Below, piece after piece: positions 15,553-26,214 of a stretch of 64,000 nucleotides of DNA (position 1 is its first letter; every line of letters begins with the position of its first letter). The DNA is from JAFGDI01 sp963667715 (lineage in GTDB: Bacteria; Planctomycetota; Phycisphaerae; Sedimentisphaerales; SM23-30). The DNA is taken from contig OY763926.1 in the NCBI GenBank assembly GCA_963667715.1, positions 3,782,001 through 3,846,000 on the forward strand, read 5' to 3'. Both the position numbers and the translations under genes were made by a program. The notes beneath the pieces were generated by a model. The model saw nothing but the letters and a program-made list of their open reading frames with translations. It ran no database searches and was not told where the DNA came from.

Positions 15553-18204
15553 TTATTTCTTACTTACCTTTCTCCTAACTACCGCCACACCGCCAACACC
15601 CAACAACGCCACTGTCAGCGGCTCCGGCACAACACTTACCGCACCAGTCGTATACAGTGCCTCCAACTCCCAGCTCAATCCCTCTTCCAGCTTCGGCATA
15701 TACACACTTGTAAAGCTGCCTTCCAGAGTATCAAAGTCCAGCAGATCAAACACATCGCCAAACCTCGGCGTAAAATCATTTATTGTCTGTACTCGCAGCA
15801 CACCACCTGCGGTATATACACCGTCAACAACCAGCGGCTGATAATCCACTCCCTTTTCAGTTCCGCCCAGCTCAAGTACCAGCTCACCCATAGTCGTCAG
15901 GTCACCGGCAAACATTGGAGCACTCGCCATAGCCGAACTCGGCGAATAACCTGACAAAAATACTACCGAACCAGTACCCAGAAACGACCCGCTGCCACTT
16001 ACATCAGCAAAAAATGTCAGCGTACATTCATCCTGAACATTTACCACACCGTTATGATAAAAATTATCAGCTATGATCGATAGATCACCATCGCCAGTTC
16101 CAACATAACCATTATTGTAAATATTTGACGCAGCCAAAGTACCATGCCCCAGAATATGACCATTATTATTCAGATCATTATATGCATTATCAAATCTACC
16201 ACCATACAGATCAACAATACCATCATTAACTTCCAGCCCCTGAGCCGCTACCAGCCTGGCACCGTCCTGAACCTCAACTATACCGCTCACCGTATTATAT
16301 ACATAACCAACCGTCAGCGTATCTGCTTCCGCACTCAGCTGACCATTATTAGTCACATTGCCGCTTATCCGACCAGTCCCTGAAATACTACCATAGTTAT
16401 TAACAAAATTACCCAGCAGCAAACTCGAATTCTTACCATCCAGATATATCACACTATTATTATTAAATGCACTCATCACGCTCAGCGACGCACCTGACGC
16501 CACCTCGATTATCCCATCATTACCACCAAGATTCGGTATACTCAATGTCCCGTTACTAGCATATATCATACCGCCATTATTATAAACACTACCTTCAATA
16601 CGACCCTTACCAGCTATCGTACCGCCGGGATTATTATTCAACTGATCACAGAACAACGCACCATACATGTTAATATTGCCGCTATTAGAAACATTACCCT
16701 CAAACAACATCGAACTAGTAGTATAGTTAACGTTCAGCTCACCAAAATTATTCAAACCATTATTAAAACTCATCACTCCGGTAGCCGTCACATTACCATA
16801 ATTACTAATAACATTAGTAGACTTCACATACCCTTCACCACTAACACTACTACCCGGATAGTTCATCAGACTATACACGTCCAGCTCACCGCCGCTCATA
16901 CTAATACTACCATAATTACTCGCCGCATAAAATGAGTTCAGCTCACCACCCGACTTCAAATAGATATCAGCTTTATTAGTCAAGCCATAACAGCTCACTG
17001 TACCCTCGTCAAACCTGCAAACCGAACCCGGCTCCACTGTCATACTGCTGCCTATCGAAAGCAGATGATCACTGCCAAACGAAATCGAATTACCCAATAT
17101 GAAATCAGAATCAATCTCCACCGCATCGGCCATGAAAAGCGAACCACTCTCAAAACTCATACTCCCCTTACCAGAGATCGAATCACAATAGATCGTGGCA
17201 TTATTCAATCTGACACTACTATTAGAACTAATAGCTATATCACCCGTCCTCACCGTCGAATTCTCTAGGACATTCAATCGACCATAGCCTTCACCACCAC
17301 AAACAATACTAGCATAAGCATTCAAATACGAGCCGGAGCCAGTAAGTGTCAACTCAGAGCTACTACTGCTGCCGTTAGCGATAGTAACCGCATCACAATA
17401 CACGTCAGCACCGCCCTTAACCGTCATATAAGCATCACCATAATTACCACAGGTCAGCCTACGGCCATCACCCTCTTCACCTACCTGCAATTTAGTATAC
17501 GAATCTTCCAAAACAAAGCTCGAATAACTATCTTCATTATACCCCAAATACACTGCCGATGATGCATATATATTACTGGAACCACTCAGTGTCGCATAGG
17601 AGTCACCATTCATACCAAAATAAATACTGGTACCGTTTATCTCAGAACTACCATCCATCGTCAAATGGGAAACACCGCTCGTATTATAACCAAAGTACAG
17701 ATAAGATGTCGCATTGATATCAGACCAGCTCTGCATATCTAGATTACTCACGCCATAATAACCTATATAGCCATTCCCGTTTATATTCCAGGTTCCATGA
17801 TTCGACATATTCATATCGGTTGTACCGTATGTACCCAACCGAGCGGTACGACTATTCAAAACTGCATAAGTCCTTAGATCAAATGTAGACTCAGAACCAA
17901 CTGACCCGGCACTCGTCAGCGAATACGAACTTGCATCAAAATTAACCACCGTTCCACTATTATATATCTGGATCCAGGAACCATCTGCCTGATTCACCGA
18001 CAGGGTTGAGGTAACCTCATCTCCATTAGAGACTACCAGCTTATCTGTACTGCCCGGAGTACCTGTCGGCGACCAGTTTGACGTTGTATTCCAGTTGCCA
18101 TCGCCATAACTACCTGTCCAAACTCGATCTGTAGCATTGACAACATTTGCACTTAATGCCAGTGTAAACAAAAAACATGATATTGCTTTTACTTTTATTT
18201 CCAT
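15553..18204 (-). CDS. PEP-CTERM secreted repetitive beta-rich protein
   Basis: An 883-aa exported protein. Signal peptide: MEIKVKAISCFLFTLALSAN, cut probably near VNA. It starts with VWTGSYGDGNWNTTSNW, typical of autotransporter-like beta-strand proteins. About 700 residues of Gly/Ser/Asn-rich short repeats follow (phrases like NNGSI, GSGSYLNAY and NNGG), probably a beta-helix. The C-terminus is a PEP-CTERM sorting signal: VVPEP, a hydrophobic segment (LTVALLGVGGVAVV) and RRKVSKK. GGAG is 8 nt before the ATG at 18204. PEP-CTERM proteins are cut by an exosortase, which is not encoded here. The C-terminal 110 residues before the tail share a module with the dockerin protein at 14891-15463. Confidence 0.8.
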   Translation of the reverse strand: MEIKVKAISCFLFTLALSANVVNATDRVWTGSYGDGNWNTTSNWSPTGTPGSTDKLVVSNGDEVTSTLSVNQADGSWIQIYNSGTVVNFDASSYSLTSAGSVGSESTFDLRTYAVLNSRTARLGTYGTTDMNMSNHGTWNINGNGYIGYYGVSNLDMQSWSDINATSYLYFGYNTSGVSHLTMDGSSEINGTSIYFGMNGDSYATLSGSSNIYASSAVYLGYNEDSYSSFVLEDSYTKLQVGEEGDGRRLTCGNYGDAYMTVKGGADVYCDAVTIANGSSSSSELTLTGSGSYLNAYASIVCGGEGYGRLNVLENSTVRTGDIAISSNSSVRLNNATIYCDSISGKGSMSFESGSLFMADAVEIDSDFILGNSISFGSDHLLSIGSSMTVEPGSVCRFDEGTVSCYGLTNKADIYLKSGGELNSFYAASNYGSISMSGGELDVYSLMNYPGSSVSGEGYVKSTNVISNYGNVTATGVMSFNNGLNNFGELNVNYTTSSMLFEGNVSNSGNINMYGALFCDQLNNNPGGTIAGKGRIEGSVYNNGGMIYASNGTLSIPNLGGNDGIIEVASGASLSVMSAFNNNSVIYLDGKNSSLLLGNFVNNYGSISGTGRISGNVTNNGQLSAEADTLTVGYVYNTVSGIVEVQDGARLVAAQGLEVNDGIVDLYGGRFDNAYNDLNNNGHILGHGTLAASNIYNNGYVGTGDGDLSIIADNFYHNGVVNVQDECTLTFFADVSGSGSFLGTGSVVFLSGYSPSSAMASAPMFAGDLTTMGELVLELGGTEKGVDYQPLVVDGVYTAGGVLRVQTINDFTPRFGDVFDLLDFDTLEGSFTSVYMPKLEEGLSWELEALYTTGAVSVVPEPLTVALLGVGGVAVVRRKVSKK

Positions 18205-18361
18205 TGTATTATCTCCAAATTCAATACGACATAGGTCCACTTTTGGCAATATTATACACAATCTGACCTTTTATTTTTAAACAAATCCCTCTGAAACCAT
18301 AAAGTATATGGCTCTATACGCCCAAACGGCAACAAAAACAGTAAACATTACCCCTTTTAAC

Positions 18362-20179
18362 TCAGATATTCACACCATACTTCTTAATATGCACCATCAG
18401 CACCGTAATATCAGCCGGAGTTATACTCGTAATCCTCGCCGCCTGACCCAAAGTCATCGGCCGGATCTCGCTCAATCTCTGCTTAGCCTCATTCCTCAGC
18501 TGACTGATCGCATTATAATCTATCTCTGCCGGCAGCTTCACCCGCTCGATCTTGGCACTCTTCTCCACCAGCCGAAGCTGCTTCTGGATATAACCCGCGT
18601 AACGAATATCATTTACCGCAGAATGCAACGCATCCGCAAAATAACCACGATCTACAAGCTCAGGCCTAACCTCCAACAGCCACTTCTCGTCCCGATTCTG
18701 CTGACATAGCTGACGATCCAGCTTACGACCCTCAAAGCTCGTCTTCTCCAGATACGCCGTCAACTCTGCCTTCTGCTCCTGCTTCTTACAGAACCTTTCC
18801 CATCTACCCTCATCTATCAGCCCCCATTCTCTCGCCAGCGGCGTCAACCGACTATCCGCATTATCTGCCCTCAACAGCAAACGATACTCCGCACGGGACG
18901 TAAACATACGATACGGCTCATCAACCCCGCGTGTCACCAGATCATCTATCATTACCCCGATATACGCCTTATCCCTGCCCAGCAGAGCCTCGCCCTTACC
19001 CTCTATCTTCAAAACCGCGTTCAGACCGGCCATCAGCCCCTGACCGGCAGCCTCTTCGTAGCCACTGGTTCCATTTACCTGGCCAGCACAATACAACCCG
19101 CTTATCGATTTACACTCCAAAGTCGCTCTCAGCTGAGTCGGCGGCAGATAATCATACTCGATCGCATACGCATACCGATACACCCGGCAATTCTCCAATC
19201 CCGGTATACTCCTCAACATCTCATCCTGAACATCTCGCGGCAAGGCATTACTTATACCATTACAATATATCCAGTCCGTCTCCAGCCCCTCCGGCTCAAG
19301 ATATACCTGATGACGGTCCTTATCTGCAAACCGCACTATCTTCGTCTCTATACTCGGACAATATCTCGGACCAACACTATTGATCTGACCACTATACAAC
19401 GGTGCCAAATGAAGATTATCACGGATTATCTTATGCGTAACCTCATTCGTCCACGTCGACCAGCAGCACACCTGCTCCTGAGTGATAGCCTCCGTCAAAA
19501 AGCTAAACGGCATCGGCTCCTCATCACCCGGCTGAACATCGACCTTACTATAATCTATCGAATCAGCAGCTATCCTCGCCGGCGTGCCTGTCTTCAAACG
19601 TCCCAAAGTCAGCCCCAACCTCTCCAACGACTCCGATATCTCGTTCGCCGCCGGCTCCTCGTAACGACCACCCTCAAACTGCTCGGTGCCAATATGCATC
19701 ATACCACGCATAAAAGTACCAGCCGTCAAGATAGCCGCCTTACAACCCAACACCCTGCCAGACTTACACACCACCGCCCGAACAGCTCCATCTGCAACCT
19801 CAAAATCAACCGCTGGATCTTCGATTATATCCAGCCCCGATATCGCCTCGAGCTTCTCACGTGCTATTCGAGAATACAGAAACCTGTCTGCCTGTGCCCT
19901 GGGTGCCCAGACCGCCGGCCCCTTACTCCTGTTCAACATACGAAACTGAATGCCCGCCTCATCGGAGATCTCACCCATCATACCACCCAATGCATCTATC
20001 TCACGAACCATCTGACCCTTGGCCAGACCGCCTATCGCAGGATTACAACTCATTTGACCTATTGTACTTATATCAATAGTCAACAAACAGCTACGCAGCC
20101 CCATCTTCGCCGCCACATTCGCTGCTTCTATTCCGGCATGACCGCCGCCAATCACTATTATTTCATATTTATCCTGCAT
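18362..20179 (-). CDS. mnmG: tRNA uridine 5-carboxymethylaminomethyl modification enzyme MnmG
   Basis: MnmG, with MnmE, adds the (carboxymethyl)aminomethyl group to U34 of several tRNAs, using FAD and NADH. The sequence begins MQDKYEIIVIGGGHAGIEAA, with the FAD motif GxGxxG. It also has SCNPAIGGLAKG, GRLKTGTPARIA and GQVNGTSGYEEAAGQGL, all MnmG signatures. The length of 605 aa is only slightly short of the usual 610-630. The start is unambiguous and lies 9 nt from a TATAAT box (see promoter). No MnmE gene is in the window. There is a gap to the TonB receptor behind it, so it is probably transcribed alone. Confidence 0.97.
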   Translation of the reverse strand: MQDKYEIIVIGGGHAGIEAANVAAKMGLRSCLLTIDISTIGQMSCNPAIGGLAKGQMVREIDALGGMMGEISDEAGIQFRMLNRSKGPAVWAPRAQADRFLYSRIAREKLEAISGLDIIEDPAVDFEVADGAVRAVVCKSGRVLGCKAAILTAGTFMRGMMHIGTEQFEGGRYEEPAANEISESLERLGLTLGRLKTGTPARIAADSIDYSKVDVQPGDEEPMPFSFLTEAITQEQVCCWSTWTNEVTHKIIRDNLHLAPLYSGQINSVGPRYCPSIETKIVRFADKDRHQVYLEPEGLETDWIYCNGISNALPRDVQDEMLRSIPGLENCRVYRYAYAIEYDYLPPTQLRATLECKSISGLYCAGQVNGTSGYEEAAGQGLMAGLNAVLKIEGKGEALLGRDKAYIGVMIDDLVTRGVDEPYRMFTSRAEYRLLLRADNADSRLTPLAREWGLIDEGRWERFCKKQEQKAELTAYLEKTSFEGRKLDRQLCQQNRDEKWLLEVRPELVDRGYFADALHSAVNDIRYAGYIQKQLRLVEKSAKIERVKLPAEIDYNAISQLRNEAKQRLSEIRPMTLGQAARITSITPADITVLMVHIKKYGVNI

Positions 20180-20188
20180 AGCCCGGCC

Positions 20189-20217
20189 ATTATAGCCGAT
20201 TCACACCCAAAATACAA
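20189..20217 (-). promoter_or_regulatory. mnmG sigma-70-type promoter giving a near-leaderless mRNA
   Basis: On the minus strand: TTGTAT, a 17-nt spacer, and a perfect TATAAT. Only nine bases separate the -10 box from the ATG of mnmG, so the transcript would have a leader of about 2-4 nt. There is no Shine-Dalgarno sequence before the start. Confidence 0.6.
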
Positions 20218-20313
20218 CTACCCCCACCCCCTCTTAACTTTTACACCTCTTCACCTATTCACTTCTGCACTTCTCCACTTCTTCACTTCTGCACTTTTAC
20301 ACATACCCTCTTC

Positions 20314-22428
20314 CTAAAACCCTAGCTCAGCCGTCAGATAATATCTAGGCTCATCATAACCAACATTACCCCAGTTCGGCACGTTCATACGGAACCCCGG
20401 CGGCGGTGTAAGCTCGCCAAACACATTCTTCGCCACTCCCTTGACCCTGAAATTATCCGTCACCTGATACACCATCGCCAGATCGATAACATGCCGAGGG
20501 CTCTTATATATATCATTAATTATCGGGTTAATATCCTCACTATAGCTGGAATTATACAGATAGTTAACACACAACAGCAGCTTATCTTCGATCAGCTTGG
20601 TCTTGACCATAGCCTTCACCTGATGCGGCGGATAATGCTGTTCAATACAGTTATTCTCTACCTTCGCAAAGCTATAGCTTACATTCACATCCGTCTTCTC
20701 TGTCAGCTCATAGCCCAGGATCACTTCCGTACCATACACCGCAAAATCACCAGCTATATTCTGGAACATACCACCGCCCCAGCCTGTCGAATCGGTTACA
20801 ACATTAATCGCATCTACCTCATCCTGCGTCCAGTAATTCGTCAGCTCACCCCAGGACAGCTGATCCTTGAATACATTGTAATACAAGTTCGTATTCAATG
20901 TCAGCCTCTTGGTCAGGATCTTCTCGAAGTTCAACTCATACGAATCCATCTCCTCCGGCTTTAACAGCGGTGAATTCGCATAACCCAGCGAGCTCGCCAC
21001 CGCATTATTATACAGATTCCAGTTATAATATACCGCATCCGGCATACGGAATCCATGCTGATACGAGGCCTTTACCGTCGTCTCCTTATCCAGCTCATAC
21101 GCAAACGCTATTCGCGGCGAAGTATGGCCCGGTATCTTACCTGGGTCTGCACCAGTATAAAGCTCATTACTATTATGAATCGGATCAGTATGGAACTTAT
21201 CATATCTCAGCCCCAGACTCATCGTCAGTGAATCACCCAGCGACACCACATCTTCACCAAACAGACTAGCCTCTTCCCACATCGTATTAATCGACTCAAA
21301 CCCCGCCTGTGGCTGTTTTGTAAAGAAAAACTTATTATCGTAATAATGCTTCTTACCAAACAACCCGCCAAAAGCCAGCTGATGACCTTCAAAAGCTGTT
21401 GTACGGTACACACCCTTAACGTCCCAATGATGTTCCGAACCGCCCATTATCATACCACGCGAACCATTCGCGCCAATATCGCCAAAGTCCATCCACAACA
21501 TCGAAAGCGACATCTCAACCGAATCCGTATCAGATAGCTCAAAGGTATATTTCGGCCGAACACCCAAAGCCTCGTTCATAAAATAGCCGTATTCTCTATT
21601 ACTATTCTTCTGCGGGTTCAGCTCATACTTAAACAAATTCAAACCAAAATTATCATGATTCCACGTTGTCGAAACCCGGTAGTTAGACTGAACAAAACCA
21701 AACGCCTTGATATCTTCAGAATATTCCCTGGCAGCTCCCCACCCTTCTGTCGTCTCATAGCCGTCTGCATAATAGTTTCCACCGTAAATATACACATTAC
21801 GATTCTCACCATATTCAAAACCATAGCCGGCTTCCGACAGTGTAGACTGCTCCTTAACTCCATATTCAAATCTCGCAAACCCGCCCGGATGACTCTCTCC
21901 GGTCTTCGGGATCATATTCACAAAACCATTGATCGCACCAGAGCCGTGGATTATAGCGCCCGGCCCATGAATAACTTCTATATTACTTATATCACCCATA
22001 AACGGCGAGAGCATACCAACCATATATCCAAAATGGGTACGAAAATTAATCTGCTGGCCATCCCACATCACCAGCGTCTTGGCATTATTATCAACCATTA
22101 TACCACGAGTACCGATCAAACGCCCCTGCCGCTCATGCGTACCTGAGATAGCTCCCGGCACATACATATCAAACAGATCAGACAATGTACGAACAGGACT
22201 ATTCACCAGCTCGTCCATATCATAGGACATAACAAAACCAGGCGCCTTGTGTGAACTCGTATTGAAAAAGCTTACTGAGGTTATATCGATACTGCTTAGC
22301 TCTTCCAGAGACAGATCGAAAAGCTCGTCATGACCAACATCATCCAGCAGCATATCCTGACCGGACAATCCGCATGACAACGATAGTAATACGCACAATA
22401 CCGCTAACAACATCGTTCTTCTCTTCAT
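20314..22428 (-). CDS. TonB-dependent outer-membrane receptor (first of a tandem pair)
   Basis: A 704-aa TonB-dependent receptor. The signal peptide is MKRRTMLLAVLCVLLSLSCG. The plug domain begins with DELFDLSLEELSSIDITS and contains IEVIHGPGAIIHGSGAING. The beta-barrel follows and ends in an aromatic-terminated strand, YYLTAELGF, as expected for outer-membrane insertion. It imports an unknown ligand; no ligand-specific motif is seen. The next gene upstream (23179-25311) is a close paralogue. The ATG at 22428 is chosen because the signal peptide starts there; a longer frame to 22593 adds sequence without a signal. RBS GGAAG lies about 11 nt upstream. No tonB/exbBD or transporter genes are nearby. 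Confidence 0.9.
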   Translation of the reverse strand: MKRRTMLLAVLCVLLSLSCGLSGQDMLLDDVGHDELFDLSLEELSSIDITSVSFFNTSSHKAPGFVMSYDMDELVNSPVRTLSDLFDMYVPGAISGTHERQGRLIGTRGIMVDNNAKTLVMWDGQQINFRTHFGYMVGMLSPFMGDISNIEVIHGPGAIIHGSGAINGFVNMIPKTGESHPGGFARFEYGVKEQSTLSEAGYGFEYGENRNVYIYGGNYYADGYETTEGWGAAREYSEDIKAFGFVQSNYRVSTTWNHDNFGLNLFKYELNPQKNSNREYGYFMNEALGVRPKYTFELSDTDSVEMSLSMLWMDFGDIGANGSRGMIMGGSEHHWDVKGVYRTTAFEGHQLAFGGLFGKKHYYDNKFFFTKQPQAGFESINTMWEEASLFGEDVVSLGDSLTMSLGLRYDKFHTDPIHNSNELYTGADPGKIPGHTSPRIAFAYELDKETTVKASYQHGFRMPDAVYYNWNLYNNAVASSLGYANSPLLKPEEMDSYELNFEKILTKRLTLNTNLYYNVFKDQLSWGELTNYWTQDEVDAINVVTDSTGWGGGMFQNIAGDFAVYGTEVILGYELTEKTDVNVSYSFAKVENNCIEQHYPPHQVKAMVKTKLIEDKLLLCVNYLYNSSYSEDINPIINDIYKSPRHVIDLAMVYQVTDNFRVKGVAKNVFGELTPPPGFRMNVPNWGNVGYDEPRYYLTAELGF

Positions 22429-22719
22429 CTTAACACACTTCCACATCTTTCTCGATATTTCAACTTTATACTTAACAACTGACATACTCGAAAATTCACC
22501 TATTACGCAAACGTAAGATCTTTTGCTTCCTGAAATGAATTTCCAGAAATAAACGTCAATGTCAATATCGACCAGCACAGACCACACAAACAAAACTTTT
22601 ATTTCTATAAAATCTTAATCACCCACAAACTATTAACAAACTGATAACCCCGTTATTATAGGCCCTACCCTAAAAAAATATAAAAATCATAAAAAATTAT
22701 CAGACCATCCCACCATACC

Positions 22720-23170
22720 GCCACCCACGTAGAGACGCAAGATCTAGCGTCTCCCCTAATCCCAGCAAACGCCCCTTAACACCCCGCCCTGCAACCAAAT
22801 CTTCTCTTCATTTTCTTATCCTAAACATCCTCGCATCCTAGCCACTATTCTTCTTCCTTTGCGGGTGCGAAGCACCTTGCGCCTTTGCGTGAACAATTCT
22901 TAATTATTCCTCTCTCTTAAATCTGTGCAAATTAATCAATCACCCGTTCGCGGCAGCGAACCCATTTAACAGAATCTGTGGAAAAGAATCTTCCTCTTTC
23001 TTCACGCCCTTCATGGTAAAAAAACATTCCCCCGCAATCGGAGAATGAACTCCCTCCCCAACCGATACATCCCCCCACTCAATCTGTCGAAAAATCCCGT
23101 TATCCCGTCTAAAAAAAACTTTGCACTCTGCACTTTGCACTTTGCACTTCTTCACTTCTTCACTTCTTCA
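22720..23170 (-). repeat. Repeat-phrase mosaic, family B, between the two receptor genes; stretch 22594-23178
   Basis: Phrases in order: palindrome variant GAGACGCAAGATCTAGCGTC, 'cttcattttcttatccta', 'cctcgcatcctagccac', 'cgggtgcgaagcacc', a block with 'cacccgttcgcggcagcgaa' and 'aacagaatctgtgg', 'gcaatcggagaatgaactcc', and 'cactttgcacttcttcactt'. The middle block is nearly identical to 30120-30250. The rest of the stretch is the receptor's upstream region. Confidence 0.8.
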
Positions 23171-23178
23171 CCTCCCCC

Positions 23179-25311
23179 CTAAAACCTAAACTCACCCGAC
23201 AAATAATACCTCGGCTCCGAATACCCCATATTACCCCTGTTAGCATTACTCATCAGGAACCCGGCCGGCGGCGTTAGCTCGCCAAACACATTCTTAGCTA
23301 CCCCTTTTATCCGAAAATTATCCGTCACCTGGTACACTGCCGACATATCAATAATATTCCGCGAATCCTCATAATAACTGCTCATCGACGGCACAGAATC
23401 ATACTTGTACGAAGAGTTATACACATAATTAATACCAACTGTCAGCTTATCCTTCATAACCTCCGACATTATCCGCGCCTTTACCTGATGGGCCGGATAC
23501 CGCTGCTCCAGACTATCATCATCTGTCTTGGCATAACCATAGCTCAAGTTCAGATCAGTCCGCTCTGACAGCTTATAATCTACCATAACCTCACTGCCAT
23601 AAACCGCAAACTTACCCTCTATATTCTGGAACATACCACCTTCCCAAGTCCAGCTCGCCGCCGGTGTCCAGTGATTGATCGCGTCAACCTGATCGGCCGT
23701 CCAGTAATTAGTCAGCGGCCCCCAGGACAACTGATCCTTAAATATATTATAGTACATATTCGCATTAACTGTTACCTTATCATTCAATATCTTCTCCAGA
23801 TTCAATTCATAAGAATCCATCTCCTCTGGCTTCAACGACGGCGAATTAGCATACCCCAGCCCCGTCGCCGCAGCATTATTCTGCAAATTCCAGTTATAAT
23901 ATATCGCGTCCGGCATACGAAATCCATGCTGATACGATGCCTTTACCGAAGTCTCCTTATCATATTCATATGCAAATGCGACCCTCGGCGAAAAATGCGG
24001 CGATATTGTTCCCGTATTTTCATTTCCATATGTATCAGGTGTTATATTAGGTGAATCACTAGATACATTACCAACATTAAAAACTTCATATCTCAACCCT
24101 GCACTAAAGGTCAGAGAATCACTCAGCGTAATAACATCTTCGGTAAAAATACCTATCTCTTCCCATTCCGTATCGATCGACTCATAGCCGTCTCTTGGAT
24201 CATTGCTCAAAAAGTAACTCATATCATAGAAAGTCTTTTTACCATATACTCCGCCAAATGCGATCTGATGATTCTCTATCGCCGTTGTCTTGTATACCGA
24301 CCTCACATTCCAATGCCGCTCAGAGCCGCCACGAATATCCTCCGGCGAATTAACACTATCAACATTACCAAAATCATTCAATAATAATGATGCCGACACT
24401 TCTACCGAATCTGTCTCAGATATTTCATACAAAAACTTCGGACGAACACCTAACGATTGATTCATAAAATAGCCATATTCTGTATTACTATTCTTCTGCG
24501 GACTAAGCGAATAACTAAATATATTCAAATTAAAATTCTCATGATTCCACACCGTTGACACCCGAAAATTATTTCGCTTAAAGCCAAAGGCTTCTACATC
24601 AGCCGCATAGCTCTGACTCGCTCCCAGCGAGTCCTCCGGCTCAAACCCGCGGGCCAGATACTTACCACCATAAATATATACATCCCTGTTTTCACCATAG
24701 CTAAAACCATAACCACCTTCATAGAGCCTGGCCTTCTCTCTAAAGCCATATTCATATTTCACAAATCCACCCGGATGACTTGTTCCCGTCTTCGGGATCA
24801 TATTCACCAGACCATTGATCGCTCCCGAGCCATGCATAACCACTCCCGGCCCATGAATTACCTCTACCTTCGCAACATCACCCAGAAACGGAGAGAGCAT
24901 ACCAACCATATAGCCAAAATGCATACGAAAATTGATCTGCTGACCATCCCACATCACCAGCGTCTTGGCATTATTATCGATCATTAAACCGCGAGTACCA
25001 ACCAGCCGACCCTGCCGCTCATGCGAGCCCGAGATCGCTCCCGGCACATACAGCTCAAACAGATCTGCCAGCGTCCTCACCGGACTCATTTCTATCTCGT
25101 CCATATCATAGGACATAACAAAGCCGGGCGCTTTTCTTGTAGTTGTAGTGAAAAAACTTGCCGACGTTATATCTATCTCGCTCAACTCTTCCAGCGACAT
25201 ATCAAACAGCTCATCATCACCACCATCTTCTGACACTTCCTGACCTGCTGCCACACCAGCTAACAATACCAATACCAAAAGCACATCTGAAATAATAGTT
25301 CTAAGCTTCAT
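23179..25311 (-). CDS. TonB-dependent outer-membrane receptor (second of a tandem pair)
   Basis: A paralogue of the 20314-22428 receptor with the same organisation: signal peptide (MKLRTIISDVLLVLVLLAG), plug start DELFDMSLEELSEIDITS, VEVIHGPGVVMHGSGAING, and a barrel that ends YYLSGEFRF. Long stretches are identical (for example VMSYDMDE and ASYQHGFRMPDA), so the two come from a duplication, with loops diverged. That suggests different ligands. ATG at 25311 is chosen because the signal peptide starts there; in-frame GTG at 25344 and ATG at 25323 are alternatives, and no start has a strong Shine-Dalgarno. Both receptors lack an obvious TonB-box match I could name with confidence. Confidence 0.9.
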   Translation of the reverse strand: MKLRTIISDVLLVLVLLAGVAAGQEVSEDGGDDELFDMSLEELSEIDITSASFFTTTTRKAPGFVMSYDMDEIEMSPVRTLADLFELYVPGAISGSHERQGRLVGTRGLMIDNNAKTLVMWDGQQINFRMHFGYMVGMLSPFLGDVAKVEVIHGPGVVMHGSGAINGLVNMIPKTGTSHPGGFVKYEYGFREKARLYEGGYGFSYGENRDVYIYGGKYLARGFEPEDSLGASQSYAADVEAFGFKRNNFRVSTVWNHENFNLNIFSYSLSPQKNSNTEYGYFMNQSLGVRPKFLYEISETDSVEVSASLLLNDFGNVDSVNSPEDIRGGSERHWNVRSVYKTTAIENHQIAFGGVYGKKTFYDMSYFLSNDPRDGYESIDTEWEEIGIFTEDVITLSDSLTFSAGLRYEVFNVGNVSSDSPNITPDTYGNENTGTISPHFSPRVAFAYEYDKETSVKASYQHGFRMPDAIYYNWNLQNNAAATGLGYANSPSLKPEEMDSYELNLEKILNDKVTVNANMYYNIFKDQLSWGPLTNYWTADQVDAINHWTPAASWTWEGGMFQNIEGKFAVYGSEVMVDYKLSERTDLNLSYGYAKTDDDSLEQRYPAHQVKARIMSEVMKDKLTVGINYVYNSSYKYDSVPSMSSYYEDSRNIIDMSAVYQVTDNFRIKGVAKNVFGELTPPAGFLMSNANRGNMGYSEPRYYLSGEFRF

Positions 25312-25639
25312 CACATACACCATATTACATTCGTTAACCTTCACCCCATAAACCCCTTATGGAATTACTAAAACAGAACTGGCCTTCATATCGCCAAAAA
25401 TATTTCCCCAGAAATATCACATGGTCAAAATAGCTGACCTTAACAAATGTATCGACACGACAACCCCGACAATCAGTTCTTTTTCTTTACACACAAATCG
25501 AAGCTCATACAAACTATTATCAAACTGAGATCATTATTATTATCGCCACCATACCAAAAAGAAATAAAAACAACAGATCATTACCGGACCAAAACTACCA
25601 CACAACCCACACCCCCAAAAACAATTATAAGACCCTTCA

Positions 25640-26214
25640 CCATCCAACCCCGTAGAGACGCAAGATCTTGCGTCTCATTTCTTAACGCCACCATCTCAAA
25701 CCAACCCCCAATCGCCAACCACCCCATCCGTAGAGACGCAAGATTTTGCGTCTCCCTTCTCCTTCAAGCAAGAGTTTCCCGATACACGTCGGGATTCTTT
25801 AGTCTTCTTCCTTACTTCCCAACCAAACCACATACTCCCCTAATACCCTGACCCGCCACCCCCCCCTCTGCGTCTTAGCGTCAAACTCTTCTATTTACAT
25901 TTCTTCCCTCTGCGACTTCGCGCCTCTGCGAGAAAAAATCTTCTCATAATTTTCTTATCCTATAAATCCTCACATCCTAGCCACTATTCTTCTTCCTTTG
26001 CGGGTGCGAAGCACCTGGCGCCTTTGCGCGAAATCCTCTTCTTCTCTGTCCCCTCTGTGGTAAAAAATCTTCTCAATGCCACCATCGCAAACCAACTCAA
26101 AATCGCCAACCAACTCTTTGCGTCTCTGCGTCCTTGCGTTAACTCTTCATTTTTTTCTTCTCCCCCCCTTTGCGAGTGCGAAGCACCTGGCGTCTTTGCG
26201 TGAAAATCTTCTTC
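25640..26214 (-). repeat. Long repeat-phrase mosaic, family B; stretch 25312-26364
   Basis: Two copies of the GAGACGCAAGA palindrome (25653 and 25732), the CCCGATACACGTCGGG palindrome, and many 'gcgtctctgcgtccttgcg' type phrases and 'cttcctttgcgggtgcgaag'. Open frames on the plus strand (25447-25851) have no codon bias or domains and lie wholly in repeat sequence. I see no real gene here. Confidence 0.75.

Noticed and set aside
19310..20317. Long plus-strand frame opposite mnmG
   Set aside because: It is antisense to mnmG and its Arg/Thr/His-rich composition mirrors the coding strand; no independent evidence.
22720..23170. CRISPR-like array from repeated phrases
   Set aside because: Phrases are neither regularly spaced nor identical, and no cas genes are present.
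25447..25851. Open plus-strand frame of 134 codons
   Set aside because: It lies in family B repeat phrases and shows no domain or biased codon use.
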